Shown piece after piece: positions 8,975-23,158 of a stretch of 64,000 bases of DNA. Every line of letters starts with the position of its first letter. Positions within the stretch are counted from its first letter, which is position 1. The notes below the pieces were generated by a model, which was given only the letters and a program-made list of their open reading frames with translations, was not told the origin of the DNA and searched no databases. Source of the stretch: Billgrantia tianxiuensis (GTDB lineage Bacteria; Pseudomonadota; Gammaproteobacteria; Pseudomonadales; Halomonadaceae); the NCBI RefSeq assembly GCF_009834345.1, contig NZ_CP035042.1, forward strand, positions 1,054,001 through 1,118,000. The letters run 5' to 3'. Made by a program: the position numbers and the translations under genes.

Positions 8975-9337
8975 ATGAGCTATGTCGATGGATTCGTTGT
9001 GCCGGTCCCCGAAGGCAATCTCGACGCCTATCTGGAGATGGCCCGGAAGGCTGGGGAAGTCTGGCGCGATCACGGCGCGCTGGAGTACGTGGAGTGCGTG
9101 GCCGATGACGTCCAGCCGGGAGAGCATACCTCTTTCCCCCAGAGCGTCAAGCTCGAGCCGGGGGAAACGGTGATCTTCGCCTGGATCCGCTACGCCTCGC
9201 GGGAGGAGCGCGACCGCATCAACGCCAAGGTAATGGAGGACCCGCGTCTGGCGAACATGATGGACCCGGCCAATCACCCCTTCGACAGCAAGCGCATGTT
9301 CTGGGGCGGTTTTCGCGAGGCGCTGAGGCTTCCCTAG
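8975..9337 (+). CDS. DUF1428 family protein
   Basis: A 120-residue protein of the YbaA/DUF1428 family, recognisable from MSYVDGFVVPVP, the central IFAWIRYASREERD and the ending KRMFWGGFREAL. ATG 8975 is preceded by CAGGAGACAAGACC, a better start than the in-frame ATG at 8933 that overlaps the sigma gene. It follows the sigma factor by ~40 bases and is likely part of the ECF42 regulon. Function is unknown; the fold is a dimeric ferredoxin-like barrel. It ends three bases from the convergent MgtC-like gene. Confidence 0.88.
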   Translation: MSYVDGFVVPVPEGNLDAYLEMARKAGEVWRDHGALEYVECVADDVQPGEHTSFPQSVKLEPGETVIFAWIRYASREERDRINAKVMEDPRLANMMDPANHPFDSKRMFWGGFREALRLP

Positions 9338-9340
9338 GGT

Positions 9341-10618
9341 CTAGGCCAGCCACGCCACGCCCAGCCCCACCACTGCCGACGCCAGCATGGGGCCGACGAG
9401 ACTGCGAGTGAGGCGGCCGGTGCCCGCGGTCAGGGTCAGTACCACCTTGAACAGGTTGTTCATCGAAGCCGCCAGCACGATGCCCAGCACGGCGGTGGAG
9501 AGTTCGATGGTGGTCGTGGCCATGCGGCTCAGCGACAGGGCAACCGCATGTACGTCGGCCATGCCCGAGACGGCGGCCAATAGGTAGACCCCGGCATCGC
9601 CGAGCCAGGCTCGCAGCCACTCGCCCAGCACCATGACCACCGCCAGCAGGGCGCCGAGCAGTAGTGCGGCGCGCAGCTCCAGGGGGTTCTGGGTCATCGG
9701 GCGGTCGGCCCGGAGGGTACGGCGATGCCGGCGCCATAGCCACAGCGCCGGCAGGTAGAGCGTCACGCCCATGGCCGCAACCGGCGCCGCCAGGCGCGGC
9801 AGCAGCGCGGGGCCGAGCAGGGCGGCATACAGCAGCAGGCGCGGCAACATGGTGCCGCAGGCCAGCAGGATGCCGGCGGCGAGCATCGGCGCCAGCTGCG
9901 GTTCGCGACGCGCCTGGCGGGCGTACTGCAGGGTCAGCGCGGTGGAGGAAGTGAGACCGGCGAACAGTCCGGTGAACAGAATGCCCTTCTCGGTGCCGCC
10001 GAGGCGTACGGCAAAGTAGCCGACGAACGAGATCGAGGCGATCAGTACCACCAGCCACCAAATCTCGTAGGGGTTGAGCACGCCGCCGGGACCCATGTCC
10101 TCGTTGGGCAGCAATGGCAGCATCACCACGCTAATCAACAGCAGCTTGAGGCCGGCATCGAGTTCGTTGGCCTGTAGCTTGTTGAGCAGGCCGTGGATCT
10201 CGCGCTTGTTGTCGAGTATCAGCGCCGTGACCACGGCGCAGGCCGTGGCAAGGGCAATATCCACCGCCACGGCCAGGGCGCCGAAGCAGAACGTCAGCAA
10301 TAGCCCGATCAGGCCGGTGATGCTGTAGTCGCCGCTTTGCTCCATGCGGGCGCGATAACCGACCAGCGCGATGATCGCCACGGCGACGAAGATCAACGGG
10401 AAGGCCCAGCGTGTGAAGGCATCCGCCAGTAGGGCCGAAACACCGCCGAACAGTCCCACCAGCGCATGGGTACGCACCCCGGCCACCCGCTCGCCCCACT
10501 CCCGCTCGCGGGCGACCCAGCCGCGCTCGATGCCGATCAGTGCGCCCAGTAGCAGCGCTACGGCAAGGCGTATGAGCACGGTGTTGTCGGCGAGAAAATC
10601 GCTGGCGAGGTCGTCCAT
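9341..10618 (-). CDS. MgtC/SapB N-terminal plus DUF4010 membrane protein
   Basis: A 425-residue polytopic membrane protein. The first ~140 residues are MgtC-like (LLLGALIGIERGWVAREREWGERVAGVRTHALVGLFGG), the rest is a DUF4010 domain with about eight further hydrophobic segments and the conserved GLFAGLTSSTALTLQYARQ. Such fusions are widespread and uncharacterised; a role in ion homeostasis is only inferred from the MgtC part. It is convergent with the DUF1428 gene and divergent from the DUF151-PDZ gene. Confidence 0.88.
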   Translation of the reverse strand: MDDLASDFLADNTVLIRLAVALLLGALIGIERGWVAREREWGERVAGVRTHALVGLFGGVSALLADAFTRWAFPLIFVAVAIIALVGYRARMEQSGDYSITGLIGLLLTFCFGALAVAVDIALATACAVVTALILDNKREIHGLLNKLQANELDAGLKLLLISVVMLPLLPNEDMGPGGVLNPYEIWWLVVLIASISFVGYFAVRLGGTEKGILFTGLFAGLTSSTALTLQYARQARREPQLAPMLAAGILLACGTMLPRLLLYAALLGPALLPRLAAPVAAMGVTLYLPALWLWRRHRRTLRADRPMTQNPLELRAALLLGALLAVVMVLGEWLRAWLGDAGVYLLAAVSGMADVHAVALSLSRMATTTIELSTAVLGIVLAASMNNLFKVVLTLTAGTGRLTRSLVGPMLASAVVGLGVAWLA

Positions 10619-10810
10619 GTCATTTCCTTATCCCTGGAAAGCAGTCTTCCTAGCGTGGAAGGCGCTGCGATTTCCTTCAACTGGTGCGATCGCTTCGGAG
10701 CTCGGTGGCTTCTGGCGGGGAATTGTCAGCACTTTGCCGGTTTCGACATGGCAGGGGGGCGCCACGGGTGCCATGCTGAAAGCATACCGCCTGCATGCTG
10801 GGAGAGACTC

Positions 10811-11683
10811 ATGTCACTGCCGTTTCGCTGGCATCGCCTGCTGTCGCTGTTGTGCGCTGCCATGCTGTTGACAGGCTCGATGGGAGTCGGTGCGCGCGAG
10901 CTGGCCGCCGATATCGACGAAATGGTCGAGGTGGAAGTCGCCACGGTAGGCTTGGCCGGCTTTGGTGGACCGCCGGTGGTGCTGCTGCGCGAGCCGGGCG
11001 CACGTGAGGTGATCCCGATCTTCATTGGCATCAACGAGGCCGGTGCCATCCTGCGCGGACTGTCCGGTGAGCGCTCGCCGCGCCCCATGACCCACGATCT
11101 GCTGGGCAGTGTGTTCGGCGAGTTCGAGGCCACTCTGGAGCGAGTATTCGTCGATGCCATCATCGACCACACGTTCTTCGGTATGCTGGAGTTGCGCCTG
11201 CAGGGGCGCGAGGAGACGCTGCTCATCGACAGCCGGCCCAGCGATGCCATTGCCCTGGCCATTCATGCCGGGGCGAGTATCCACGTGGCACCGCAGGTGC
11301 TCGAGGCGGCCCGGAACATCCAATACGAAGGGCTGGACGACCAAGTGGTCGTGGCACTGGGCATTACCGTTGCGCCGGTCACCGATGACCTGCGTGAAGC
11401 ATTGGGCCTGCCCGATCGGCCTGGCGTGCTGGTCAGCGATGTGCATGGCCCGGCCGCCGAGGCCGGCCTCGAGCCCGGTGCGCTGGTGCTCGAGGTGAAT
11501 GGCGAGGTGCCTGACACGCCCCTACGCTATCTTGAGCTGGTGCGCGATACCGCCGTGGACGAGGATGCCCGGCTGCGCTACTGGCAGGATGGCGAGGAGA
11601 ACGAGATGGAGGTCACCACCGACGTGCCTCCGCGCCAGCCCGTTCCGAGGCCACGGCAGGACGTACCCGGCATTCGCACCTGA
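10811..11683 (+). CDS. Exported DUF151 (bifunctional-nuclease-like) and PDZ domain protein
   Basis: A 290-residue protein from ATG 10811 (GGGAGAG upstream). Residues 1-31 look like a Sec signal peptide (RLLSLLCAAMLLTG, cleavage near VGA-RE). Residues ~38-170 match DUF151, including PIFIGINEAGAI and the signature DSRPSDAIALAI. Residues ~185-270 are a PDZ domain (GVLVSDVHGPAAEAGLEPGALVLEVNGE). DUF151 proteins are usually short cytosolic proteins described as putative nucleases; an exported copy fused to PDZ is unusual and points to a periplasmic role. It appears monocistronic and ends at a hairpin. Confidence 0.85.
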   Translation: MSLPFRWHRLLSLLCAAMLLTGSMGVGARELAADIDEMVEVEVATVGLAGFGGPPVVLLREPGAREVIPIFIGINEAGAILRGLSGERSPRPMTHDLLGSVFGEFEATLERVFVDAIIDHTFFGMLELRLQGREETLLIDSRPSDAIALAIHAGASIHVAPQVLEAARNIQYEGLDDQVVVALGITVAPVTDDLREALGLPDRPGVLVSDVHGPAAEAGLEPGALVLEVNGEVPDTPLRYLELVRDTAVDEDARLRYWQDGEENEMEVTTDVPPRQPVPRPRQDVPGIRT

Positions 11684-11687
11684 GCAG

Positions 11688-11720
11688 AGCGCCCCGCTCG
11701 ACGGCGTCGAGCGGGGCGCT
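11688..11720. terminator. GC-rich hairpin between convergent genes
   Basis: A perfect 14-bp inverted repeat (AGCGCCCCGCTCGA and its complement) with a five-base loop lies between the ends of the DUF151-PDZ and chemoreceptor genes. No U-tract follows on either strand, so it may act as a weak bidirectional terminator or simply protect mRNA ends. Confidence 0.6.
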
Positions 11721-11725
11721 GCACT

Positions 11726-13483
11726 TCAGAAGGTTTCCCACTCCTCCTCGGCGGCGCGAACCTGGCGCGGCTTGGGATCCACCGCGGGGCTCGGCAGCGA
11801 GGCGCGCCTGGCGGCGGGAGCGGCACGCTGGTGTGCCCTCGGCGGTGCGTTGACTTCCTGGCCAAGCACGAAGGTACCCACCAGTTCGCTGAGATGCTGG
11901 GCGTGACGTCGCATCTCGGCGGCTGTGGTACTGGTCTGCTGAACCATGGCGGCATTCTGTTGGGTCATGGTGTCCATCTCCGCCACGGCGACATTGATCT
12001 GGCCGATGCCGGCATTCTGCTCGCGAGCCCCGGCGCTGATCTCGGCGATGACGTCGCTGACCCGCGCCACGCTGGTGACGATCTCCTGCATGGTGGCGCC
12101 GGCACGCTGAACGATTTCGCTGCCGTCGCGGGCATGGGCGACGGAGGTGTCGATCAGGGCGCGGATCTCCTTGGCGGCTTCGCCGGAGCGGCTGGCCAGG
12201 GTGCGAACCTCCTGGGCCACCACGGCGAAGCCGCGACCGTGCTCGCCGGCCCTGGCTGCTTCGACCGAGGCGTTGAGCGCCAGGATATTGGTCTGGAAGG
12301 CAATGCCATCGATCAGGCCGACGATCTCGGCAATGCGGCTGGAGGAGGCATCGATGTCGGCCATGGTGCGCTCGACCCGCTGCATCGCGGCTTCTCCCTC
12401 GCGCGCTACCTGGGAGGTGGCAACGACCAACTGGTTGGCCTGCTCTGCCGATTCGGCGCTGTGATTCACCGTGGAGGTGATCTCCTCCATCGAGGCCGAG
12501 GTCTCTTGCAGGTTGGCGGCGGCCTGCTCGGTGCGGGTGGCCAGTTCGTCGCTGCCTTGGGCGATTTCCTCGGCGGCCTGGTTGACGCTGGCGGTACTGC
12601 GCCGGACGTCGAGCAGTGTCTCCTGCATGCGTGAGACGAAGGCATTGAACTGGCTGGCCAGTTCGCCGATCTCGTCGCGGCTCTCCACCGTCAGGCGGCG
12701 GGTCAGGTCGCCCTGGCCCTTGGCGATGTCGCGCATGGCCTCCGCGGTACGGCGAATCGGGCGTACGGTGCGGCGCACGAGCCACACCGAGATGGCTGCT
12801 ACGACTATGAACAGCGCAAGGCCAGTCAGCGCCGAACTCAGGATGGCGCGGCGCAGTGCACCGGCCGCCTGTTCTTTGGCCTCGGCCATGGCGGCGTCGA
12901 TGTCGGTCACGTAGACCCCGGCGCCAAGCATCCAATCCAGCTCGGGAACGGAGTCCGCAAAGGAGTATTTGGGCACGATATCGTCGGTGCCGGGGTAGGG
13001 CCAGGGATACTCGTAGTAACCGCCGCCTTGGCGGGCCACCTCGATCATGTCGCGTACCAGATAAGCACCGCTGGGCGTCTGCACGCCGCTCATGTCGGTG
13101 CCCTCGCGTTCGCGGCTGTATGGCAGCACGACATTGGTGCCATCGTATTCGTAGACGAAGATGTAATTGTCGTCCTCGAAGCGAATGGCGCGCAGTATCT
13201 CGGCGGCCCTGTCGCGCTTTTCGGCCTCGCTGAGGCTACGATCCTGCAGAATGGGCTGGATGGCGCTCCGGGCACTCTCCACCACATCGCGAACGCCGGC
13301 CTGGCGGGTCTCGAGGAGCAATTGACGCTGCCGTTCGAGGACCTCACGGCTATCCTGGATTCGTCCTTGTGCGTCGATAGCCACCAGGGCGGCAGCAGTC
13401 ACCAGCAGCGGCAGCAACACCAAGGCCAGTAGACGAGCCTGTAGGCTGGAGGCACGTAGCGCACCAGCGGAGGGAGCTTTCAT
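11726..13483 (-). CDS. Methyl-accepting chemotaxis protein with single-Cache sensor
   Basis: A 585-residue receptor from ATG 13483. It has TM1 (~residues 15-37), a periplasmic domain of ~150 residues resembling sCache_2 ([12 protein letters not shown], then LPYSREREG and [11 protein letters not shown]), TM2 (~195-217), HAMP, and a cytoplasmic signalling domain with the hairpin tip [20 protein letters not shown]. The C-terminus ends EEEWETF, close to the NWETF pentapeptide by which CheR and CheB bind major receptors. sCache_2 receptors often sense small organic acids; the ligand is not predictable here. A sigma-28-like promoter lies upstream. Confidence 0.95.
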   Translation of the reverse strand: MKAPSAGALRASSLQARLLALVLLPLLVTAAALVAIDAQGRIQDSREVLERQRQLLLETRQAGVRDVVESARSAIQPILQDRSLSEAEKRDRAAEILRAIRFEDDNYIFVYEYDGTNVVLPYSREREGTDMSGVQTPSGAYLVRDMIEVARQGGGYYEYPWPYPGTDDIVPKYSFADSVPELDWMLGAGVYVTDIDAAMAEAKEQAAGALRRAILSSALTGLALFIVVAAISVWLVRRTVRPIRRTAEAMRDIAKGQGDLTRRLTVESRDEIGELASQFNAFVSRMQETLLDVRRSTASVNQAAEEIAQGSDELATRTEQAAANLQETSASMEEITSTVNHSAESAEQANQLVVATSQVAREGEAAMQRVERTMADIDASSSRIAEIVGLIDGIAFQTNILALNASVEAARAGEHGRGFAVVAQEVRTLASRSGEAAKEIRALIDTSVAHARDGSEIVQRAGATMQEIVTSVARVSDVIAEISAGAREQNAGIGQINVAVAEMDTMTQQNAAMVQQTSTTAAEMRRHAQHLSELVGTFVLGQEVNAPPRAHQRAAPAARRASLPSPAVDPKPRQVRAAEEEWETF

Positions 13484-13522
13484 CGGCAAAACCTCATTGG
13501 GGTTAGGAGAGTAGCGCACCCA

Positions 13523-13549
13523 ATGTCGGCCACTAGCGCTGGAACTTGA
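13523..13549 (-). promoter_or_regulatory. Sigma-28 (FliA)-type promoter of the chemoreceptor
   Basis: On the minus strand TCAAGTTC is followed after exactly 11 bases by GCCGACAT. This compares with the FliA consensus TAAAGTTT-N11-GCCGATAA (six of eight matches in each box). It lies ~40 bases upstream of the start codon, as expected for a flagellar late-class receptor gene. Confidence 0.7.
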
Positions 13550-13586
13550 GCGGAAGTTTCGCTCTTGCTCCATTCTGGAGAGCGAA

Positions 13587-13606
13587 GGGGCCGGGTGGCC
13601 GGCCCC
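13587..13606. terminator. Possible terminator hairpin downstream of tesB
   Basis: GGGGCCGG and CCGGCCCC form an 8-bp stem around a four-base loop, 37 bases past the tesB stop. No U-run follows, so termination is only possible, not shown. Confidence 0.4.
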
Positions 13607-13642
13607 TGATGCAGGTTTGCTCCGGTGACGCCTGAAGGGGAA

Positions 13643-16971
<3,329 letters not shown>

Positions 16972-16983
16972 GGTCACGTTCTT

Positions 16984-18450
16984 CTAGAGCAGAGGGGAAA
17001 TGATGTCGAACAGAGGAGCGCCATCGTCCTCACCGTTCGCCAGTTCGTTGAGCTGCAGGTACTGCTGCTGGCTGCGATCGACGTAGGTCAGGATCTCGTA
17101 GTAGCGCCGAATGTTGCGCACGTAGATGACCGGCTCGCCGCCACGGGCATAGCCGTGACGGGTCTTGCTGTGCCATTCGTGCTTCTGCAGCAAGGGCAGG
17201 GCCTCGCGGACGTCTTCCCAGCTGTCGGGGTTGCCCCCCATTTCCTCGGTGATCGTGCGAGCGTCGTACAAATGGCCGAGCCCTACGTTGTAGGCTGCCA
17301 TGGCCATGTAGAGGCGATCGTCGCCCTGGATCGACTCGGGCAGGCGCTCCTTGAGCTGGCGCAGGTAGCGCGCGCCCCCATTGACGCTCTGGGCCGGGTC
17401 GAGACGATCCTCCACCCCCATCTCTCCGGCGGTGGGCAGGGTCAGCATCATCAGCCCCCGCACGCCGGTGGGTGAGGTGGCCTCGGGATTCCAGTGCGAC
17501 TCCTGGTAGCCCAGCGCCGCCAGCAGCTTCCAGTCGAAGCCGGTGTTGCGGGCCGCCTCGCGGAATAGCTCGGCATAGGTGGGCAGGCGCTCGTTGAGGT
17601 GGTCGATGAAGACCCGGGCGCCGACGTACTCCAGATAATCGTCATGGCCGAAGTGGCGGGCGACCAGTTCGTCGAGCCACCCGTCGCGCTGCAGCCCGGC
17701 GAGGAAACGGTTGGCCTCCTGCTGGAGTCCTAGACCGCCCTGGGCGGGAAAGGCCCAGGCCATGGTCAGCGGTTTGCCCAGCGGGAAACCGCGCTCCACC
17801 CCGGGAAAGAAGATGCGGTTGATACGGAACTGATGCTCGAAAAGCACGGCGGCATCCAGGCTGCCGTTCTCCACACGGCCGAGCAGTTCGGCCACTTCCA
17901 GGTCCGATGATTCCTGCCAGCCCAGCTCCGGATGCTCGGCCTGCAGCTCGCGCAGTACGCGGTCGGTACCCGAGCCGCGAATGGTGCCGATGGTCAGGCC
18001 CGCGAGGCCTTCGGGGGAGTTGACCGGCGGCAGGCCGCGGCGATAGACCAATAGCGGTTGCAGGTCGAGGATCGGACGGCTATAGATGAGATCCTGCTGG
18101 GTCAAATCGAGAGGTAGGGAGGCAGCGGCCAGGTCGCCTTCCTCGCGCACCGTGTCCAGCGCGCTCTGGATGTGGTGGCGGGCATCCAGCGTCAGGCTGA
18201 CGCCGAGGAAGTCGGCGAAACGGCGCATCAGCTCATACTCGAACCCCGTCGGGCCGTGACGTCCCTCGTAATAGGTAGTCGGCGTGTTGCGCGTGTGGAT
18301 GCTGATGAAGTCGCGCTCGCGTACCGCTTCCAGCAAGCCGCTGGCGGGCTTGTAGTGGCGGTAGGGTGCCAGGCACAGCACGACCCCCAGCAGCAACAGG
18401 GCGGCCAGGCGCAAGCGGCTCAGCAGGATACGGCTATCAAGCTCGGGCAT
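16984..18450 (-). CDS. mltF: Membrane-bound lytic murein transglycosylase F
   Basis: A 488-residue two-domain enzyme. After an N-terminal hydrophobic anchor ([15 protein letters not shown]) comes a periplasmic solute-binding-like domain (~45-270) and a lytic transglycosylase domain (~290-470). The catalytic Glu lies in [11 protein letters not shown], followed by [12 protein letters not shown] and the AYNVGLGHL motif. It cleaves peptidoglycan to 1,6-anhydro-muropeptides. It is divergent from purL, the same arrangement as in E. coli, and is followed immediately by a diguanylate cyclase gene. Confidence 0.95.
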   Translation of the reverse strand: MPELDSRILLSRLRLAALLLLGVVLCLAPYRHYKPASGLLEAVRERDFISIHTRNTPTTYYEGRHGPTGFEYELMRRFADFLGVSLTLDARHHIQSALDTVREEGDLAAASLPLDLTQQDLIYSRPILDLQPLLVYRRGLPPVNSPEGLAGLTIGTIRGSGTDRVLRELQAEHPELGWQESSDLEVAELLGRVENGSLDAAVLFEHQFRINRIFFPGVERGFPLGKPLTMAWAFPAQGGLGLQQEANRFLAGLQRDGWLDELVARHFGHDDYLEYVGARVFIDHLNERLPTYAELFREAARNTGFDWKLLAALGYQESHWNPEATSPTGVRGLMMLTLPTAGEMGVEDRLDPAQSVNGGARYLRQLKERLPESIQGDDRLYMAMAAYNVGLGHLYDARTITEEMGGNPDSWEDVREALPLLQKHEWHSKTRHGYARGGEPVIYVRNIRRYYEILTYVDRSQQQYLQLNELANGEDDGAPLFDIISPLL

Positions 18451-18604
18451 TCAGGTGACGATCAGCGATGAGAGCTTCACCATAACGGCACGAGCCGCGG
18501 CTGTCACCCGCTGCATTTCGTATGCCCGCCGCTTTCCAGTATCATAGCGCCTTTCTGCGCCGCCTTGCGGCCCCTTCCTCCGCTTGCTTCAGAGGCTTCA
18601 AGAC

Positions 18605-21600
18605 ATGCTCGAACTTCGAGGCGCGCCTGCCCTTTCCGCTTTCCGTCACGACAAGCTGCTGGCTGCCCTGCGCGCACGGGTTCCCGAGGTCGAGTCCCTG
18701 CACGCCAACTACGTGCATTTCGTGGATCACGACGATCAACTGTCCGACGATGAACGGGCTCTCCTCGGCCGACTGCTCGACTACGGCAGCAGGAGCGAGA
18801 GTGACGACTCCCAGGGGGCGGACCATGCCGAAGGCCAGCTGTTCCTGGTGGTGCCGCGAATCGGCACCCAGTCGCCATGGTCCTCCAAGGCCACTGACAT
18901 CGCCCACAACTGTGGCCTGGCCCGGATACGCCGCCTCGAGCGCGGCATCGCCTATCGGGTGGCGCTCAAGGCGCCGATGTCCGAGGCGGCTTTCACCGCA
19001 ATGGTCGAGATCCTCCACGACCGCATGACCGAGAGCGTACTGACCGACGCCTCCGACGCTGCTCGGCTGTTTGCCCATCACGAGCCGGCCCCGCTGGGGC
19101 GGGTGGATATCCTGGAAGGCGGCCGCGCAGCGCTGGAGGAAGCCAACGTCGCGCTGGGCCTGGCGCTGGCCGAGGACGAGATCGACTACCTGGTCGGGGC
19201 GTTCCGCGAACTTCAGCGCAACCCCACCGACGTCGAGCTGATGATGTTCGCCCAGGCCAACTCCGAGCACTGCCGGCACAAGATCTTCAACGCCGACTGG
19301 GTGATCGACGGCGAGGCGCAGAGTCACTCGCTGTTCAAGATGATCAAGAACACCTACCAGGCCTCGCCCGCGGACATCCTCTCGGCCTACAGCGACAACG
19401 CCGCCGTGATCAAGGGCGCCGAGGCAGGGCGCTTCTTCGCCGCGCCACTGACCGGCAAGGCCGCGGAGCGTGCCGTCTACGCCGCGCATCGCGAGCCGAT
19501 CCATATCCTGATGAAGGTGGAGACCCACAACCATCCCACCGCCATCGCCCCCTACCCGGGCGCGGCCACGGGCGCCGGCGGCGAGATCCGCGACGAAGGA
19601 GCGACGGGTATCGGTGGCAAGCCCAAGGCGGGCCTGACCGGCTTTACCGTTTCCAACCTGCGCATTCCCGAGTTCGTTCAGCCCTGGGAGGCGTTCGACT
19701 ACGGCAAGCCCGAGCGCATGCAGTCGGCGCTTTCGATCATGCTCGAAGGACCGATCGGCGGGGCCTCGTTCAACAATGAGTTCGGTCGTCCCAACCTGAC
19801 CGGCTACTTCCGTACCTACGAACAGGACACCCTGGGGGCCGGCGGCATCGAGCGTCGCGGCTACCACAAGCCGATCATGATCGCCGGCGGCTACGGCAAC
19901 ATCCGCGAGGGCCACGTCCAGAAGGGCGAGATCCCGGTAGGTGGCAAGCTGATCGTGATGGGCGGGCCCGCCATGCTGATCGGCCTGGGCGGCGGCGCGG
20001 CCTCGTCGATGGCCTCCGGAGCCTCCAGCGCCGACCTCGACTTCGCCTCGGTGCAGCGTGAGAACGCCGAGATCGAGCGCCGTGCCCAGGAAGTCATCGA
20101 CCGCTGCTGGGCGTTGGGCGAGGCCAACCCCATCCGCTTCATTCACGATGTCGGCGCCGGCGGTCTCTCCAACGCCCTGCCTGAGCTGGTCAAGGACGGC
20201 GAGCGCGGTGGCCGCTTCGAGCTGCGCGCGGTGCCCAACGCCGAGCCCGGCATGAGCCCGCTGGAGATCTGGTGCAACGAGGCCCAGGAGCGCTACGTGC
20301 TGGCGGTGGCGCCGGAGGATCTCGATACCTTCGATGCGCTGTGCGAGCGTGAACGCTGCCCCTACGCGGTGGTGGGCGAGGCCGTCGAGGCGCATCATCT
20401 CGAGGTGCGCGACGGTCATTTCACGACGAAACCGGTCGACCTGCCGATGAGCGTGCTGTTCGGCAAGCCGCCCAAGATGCAGCGTGAATTCCAGCGCGAG
20501 TCGCTGGAGCTGCCCGGCGTGATGCTCGACAACCTCGATCTGCGCGAGGCGATGGAACGTGTGCTGCGCCTGCCCACGGTGGCCTCGAAGAGCTTCCTGA
20601 TCACCATCGGCGACCGCTCCATCACCGGCATGGTGGCACGCGACCAGATGGTCGGTCCGTGGCAGGTGCCAGTGGCCGACGTTGCCGTGACCACGGCGAG
20701 CTACGATACCCATGCCGGCGAGGCGATGGCCATGGGCGAGCGCCCGCCGGTGGCATTGATCGACCCCGCGGCCAGTGCCCGCCTGGCGGTGGCCGAGACC
20801 ATCACCAACCTGGCGGCTGCCCCCATCGCCAAGCTCGGCGATATCAAGCTTTCCGCCAACTGGATGAGCGCCGCGGATCATGTTGGCGAGAACCAGGCGC
20901 TGTACGATGCCGTTCACGCCGTGGGCATGGAACTCTGCCCGCAGCTCGGCATCGCCATTCCGGTGGGCAAGGACTCCATGTCCATGCGCACCGCCTGGCA
21001 GGCCGGGGAGGGTGACGAGGCCGAGGAAAAGAGCATCACCGCGCCGCTGTCGCTGGTGGTCACCGGCTTCGCCCCGGTCACCGATGCGCTGAAGACCCTC
21101 ACGCCGCAGATCAACCTCGACCAGGACGAGTCCGACCTGATCCTGATCGACCTGGGCGGTGGCAAGAACCGCCTGGGCGGCTCGGCGCTGGCGCAGGTCT
21201 ACGGCCAGCTCGGCGACGAGTGCCCCGACCTCGACGACCCCGATGACCTCAAGGCCTTCTTCGCCGTGATCCAGGGCCTCAACGCCGACGGCAAGCTACT
21301 GGCCTATCACGACCGCAGCGACGGCGGCCTGCTGGTCACGCTGCTGGAGATGGCCTTCGCTGCCCATGCCGGCCTCGAGATCAAGCTCGACTGGCTGATC
21401 GATGAGCCGACCCAGGCGGTGGATGCGCTGTTTGCCGAGGAGCTTGGCGCGGTGATCCAGGTCAATCGGCAGTATACCGAGGAAGTGCTGGCCCAGTTTG
21501 CCGCCGCCGGCATCGAGACTTGCGGCGTCATCGCCCGGCCGCGCTACGACGACCAGGTACGCGTGACCCTGTTCGAGGAACCGCTGCTCGAGACCACCCG

Positions 21601-22552
21601 GCTGCTGGCCCAGCGTACCTGGGCCGAGACCAGCTATCGCATGCAGGCGCTACGCGACAACCCCGACTGCGCCAAGAGCGAGTTCGACGGTCTGCTCGAC
21701 GGCCGTGACCCGGGGCTCTCCGCAACCCCCTCCTTCGATGTGGACGAAAACGTCGCCGCGCCTTTCGTCAACACCGCGCGGCCGGCGGTGGCGATCCTGC
21801 GCGAGCAAGGGGTCAATGGCCACCTGGAGATGGCCTGGGCCTTCGATCACGCCGGCTTCGAATCGGTGGACGTGCACATGAGCGACATTCTCGCCGGGCG
21901 GGTCGACCTCGAGAGCTTCAAGGGCCTGGTGGCCTGTGGCGGCTTCTCCTATGGCGACGTGCTTGGCGCCGGCGGCGGCTGGGCCAAGTCGGTGTTGTTC
22001 AACCCGCGAGCCCGGGAGCAGTTCGCGGCGTTCTTCGAGCGCGACGACAGCTTCGGCCTCGGCGTGTGCAACGGCTGCCAGATGTTCGCCCAGCTCAAGG
22101 AGTTGATCCCCGGTGCCGAGAACTGGCCGCGCTTCGTGCGCAACGAGTCCGAGCAGTTCGAGGCGCGGGTGGCCATGGTGCAGGTAGAGCAGAGTCCGTC
22201 GATTCTGCTGGCTGGCATGGAGGGCTCGAGGCTGCCGATCGCCGTGGCCCACGGTGAGGGACGCGCCGAGTTTCGCGACAGCGCCCATCTGCGCAGCATG
22301 CAGGGTAGTGCGCAGGTTGCCCTGCGCTATATCGACAATTACGGCCAGGTGACCACCCACTACCCGGCCAACCCCAACGGTTCGCCTTCTGGCATCACCG
22401 GCCTGACCACCCCGGACGGTCGTGTCACCATCATGATGCCGCACCCCGAGCGCGTGGTGCGGGCGGTCACCAACTCCTGGCGCCCCGCGGAATGGACCCG
22501 CGACGGGGCCTGGATGCGTCTGTTCCGCAACGCTCGCGTATGGCTGGGCTGA
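18605..22552 (+). CDS. purL: Phosphoribosylformylglycinamidine synthase
   Basis: A 1315-residue single-chain FGAM synthase of purine biosynthesis. The start [14 protein letters not shown] aligns with the E. coli N-terminus, so ATG 18605 is preferred over the in-frame 18584. The N-terminal PurS-like part, the two AIRS-like synthase halves ([28 protein letters not shown]) and the C-terminal glutamine amidotransferase ([24 protein letters not shown]) are all present. The gene ends at a strong hairpin. Confidence 0.98.
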   Translation: MLELRGAPALSAFRHDKLLAALRARVPEVESLHANYVHFVDHDDQLSDDERALLGRLLDYGSRSESDDSQGADHAEGQLFLVVPRIGTQSPWSSKATDIAHNCGLARIRRLERGIAYRVALKAPMSEAAFTAMVEILHDRMTESVLTDASDAARLFAHHEPAPLGRVDILEGGRAALEEANVALGLALAEDEIDYLVGAFRELQRNPTDVELMMFAQANSEHCRHKIFNADWVIDGEAQSHSLFKMIKNTYQASPADILSAYSDNAAVIKGAEAGRFFAAPLTGKAAERAVYAAHREPIHILMKVETHNHPTAIAPYPGAATGAGGEIRDEGATGIGGKPKAGLTGFTVSNLRIPEFVQPWEAFDYGKPERMQSALSIMLEGPIGGASFNNEFGRPNLTGYFRTYEQDTLGAGGIERRGYHKPIMIAGGYGNIREGHVQKGEIPVGGKLIVMGGPAMLIGLGGGAASSMASGASSADLDFASVQRENAEIERRAQEVIDRCWALGEANPIRFIHDVGAGGLSNALPELVKDGERGGRFELRAVPNAEPGMSPLEIWCNEAQERYVLAVAPEDLDTFDALCERERCPYAVVGEAVEAHHLEVRDGHFTTKPVDLPMSVLFGKPPKMQREFQRESLELPGVMLDNLDLREAMERVLRLPTVASKSFLITIGDRSITGMVARDQMVGPWQVPVADVAVTTASYDTHAGEAMAMGERPPVALIDPAASARLAVAETITNLAAAPIAKLGDIKLSANWMSAADHVGENQALYDAVHAVGMELCPQLGIAIPVGKDSMSMRTAWQAGEGDEAEEKSITAPLSLVVTGFAPVTDALKTLTPQINLDQDESDLILIDLGGGKNRLGGSALAQVYGQLGDECPDLDDPDDLKAFFAVIQGLNADGKLLAYHDRSDGGLLVTLLEMAFAAHAGLEIKLDWLIDEPTQAVDALFAEELGAVIQVNRQYTEEVLAQFAAAGIETCGVIARPRYDDQVRVTLFEEPLLETTRLLAQRTWAETSYRMQALRDNPDCAKSEFDGLLDGRDPGLSATPSFDVDENVAAPFVNTARPAVAILREQGVNGHLEMAWAFDHAGFESVDVHMSDILAGRVDLESFKGLVACGGFSYGDVLGAGGGWAKSVLFNPRAREQFAAFFERDDSFGLGVCNGCQMFAQLKELIPGAENWPRFVRNESEQFEARVAMVQVEQSPSILLAGMEGSRLPIAVAHGEGRAEFRDSAHLRSMQGSAQVALRYIDNYGQVTTHYPANPNGSPSGITGLTTPDGRVTIMMPHPERVVRAVTNSWRPAEWTRDGAWMRLFRNARVWLG

Positions 22553-22572
22553 GTTCGCTCCCGGCGAAATGA

Positions 22573-22597
22573 AAGAGGCGGCCCCGGGCCGCCTCTT
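22573..22597 (+). terminator. purL terminator
   Basis: An 11-bp perfect stem (AAGAGGCGGCC/GGCCGCCTCTT) around a three-base loop begins about 20 bases after the purL stop. The A-rich left flank and T-containing right flank fit an intrinsic terminator usable from both sides. Confidence 0.7.
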
Positions 22598-22663
22598 CGT
22601 TCCACGCTGTTCTGGCTCGTCCCTGCCGTGATGCTGCGAATCCGACAGGCGCTCTGCCTAGCC

Positions 22664-23158
22664 TCAGGCGCGCTGCTCCATCTGGGCAAACTCGTCGCGG
22701 GAGGCGAGAAACCCCTCCAGCACGGCCTGTTCCGCCTGTTTCTGCTTGATCACCGAGGTCAGGGCGGGATAGAGAGCCGGAACGGTACTGGCTTCACGCA
22801 GATGCTTATAGAAGCGCAGCGAGGTTTCGGCATCGTTCACCGCCTGGGTCAGGGTCTCGAAGGCCAGAAAAGGCGTATTGATGAAGAAGGGAGGAGGCAC
22901 GGTAGCCTGAGAAGGCTGAATCGCATGGGGTTCCGATAGGCCCAATTGGCGCGAGAGACGGCGCAGTTCCTCTACGCGCATTTCGCACTGGATGCCGAGC
23001 GAGGCCATCAAGCGGCTCACGGCGGTATCGAAGGGCAGGAAGCTGAAGGCGAGGCGTCGGTAGCGTGCCACTTCGGCTCGCTCGTGTGCCTCTGCGAGTG
23101 TCAAGAGTTCATCCAGCACCAGGGCGAGCCTGGCGTTCGTTGTTGGTCTTTCTGGCAT
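22664..23158 (-). CDS. Ferritin-like four-helix protein of unknown function
   Basis: A 164-residue protein from ATG 23158, preceded on its strand by GAGGACACCGCC. Four amphipathic helices can be read (about residues 8-32, 38-70, 95-118, 125-160) with acidic residues facing inward (EAHERAEVARY, CEMRVEELRR). This resembles ferritin/rubrerythrin-like bundles, but the metal-binding ExxH pairs are not clearly complete. It is monocistronic and has an unusual Pro-rich loop (SQATVPPPFF). I do not recognise a characterised family, so the assignment is by fold only. Confidence 0.6.
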   Translation of the reverse strand: MPERPTTNARLALVLDELLTLAEAHERAEVARYRRLAFSFLPFDTAVSRLMASLGIQCEMRVEELRRLSRQLGLSEPHAIQPSQATVPPPFFINTPFLAFETLTQAVNDAETSLRFYKHLREASTVPALYPALTSVIKQKQAEQAVLEGFLASRDEFAQMEQRA

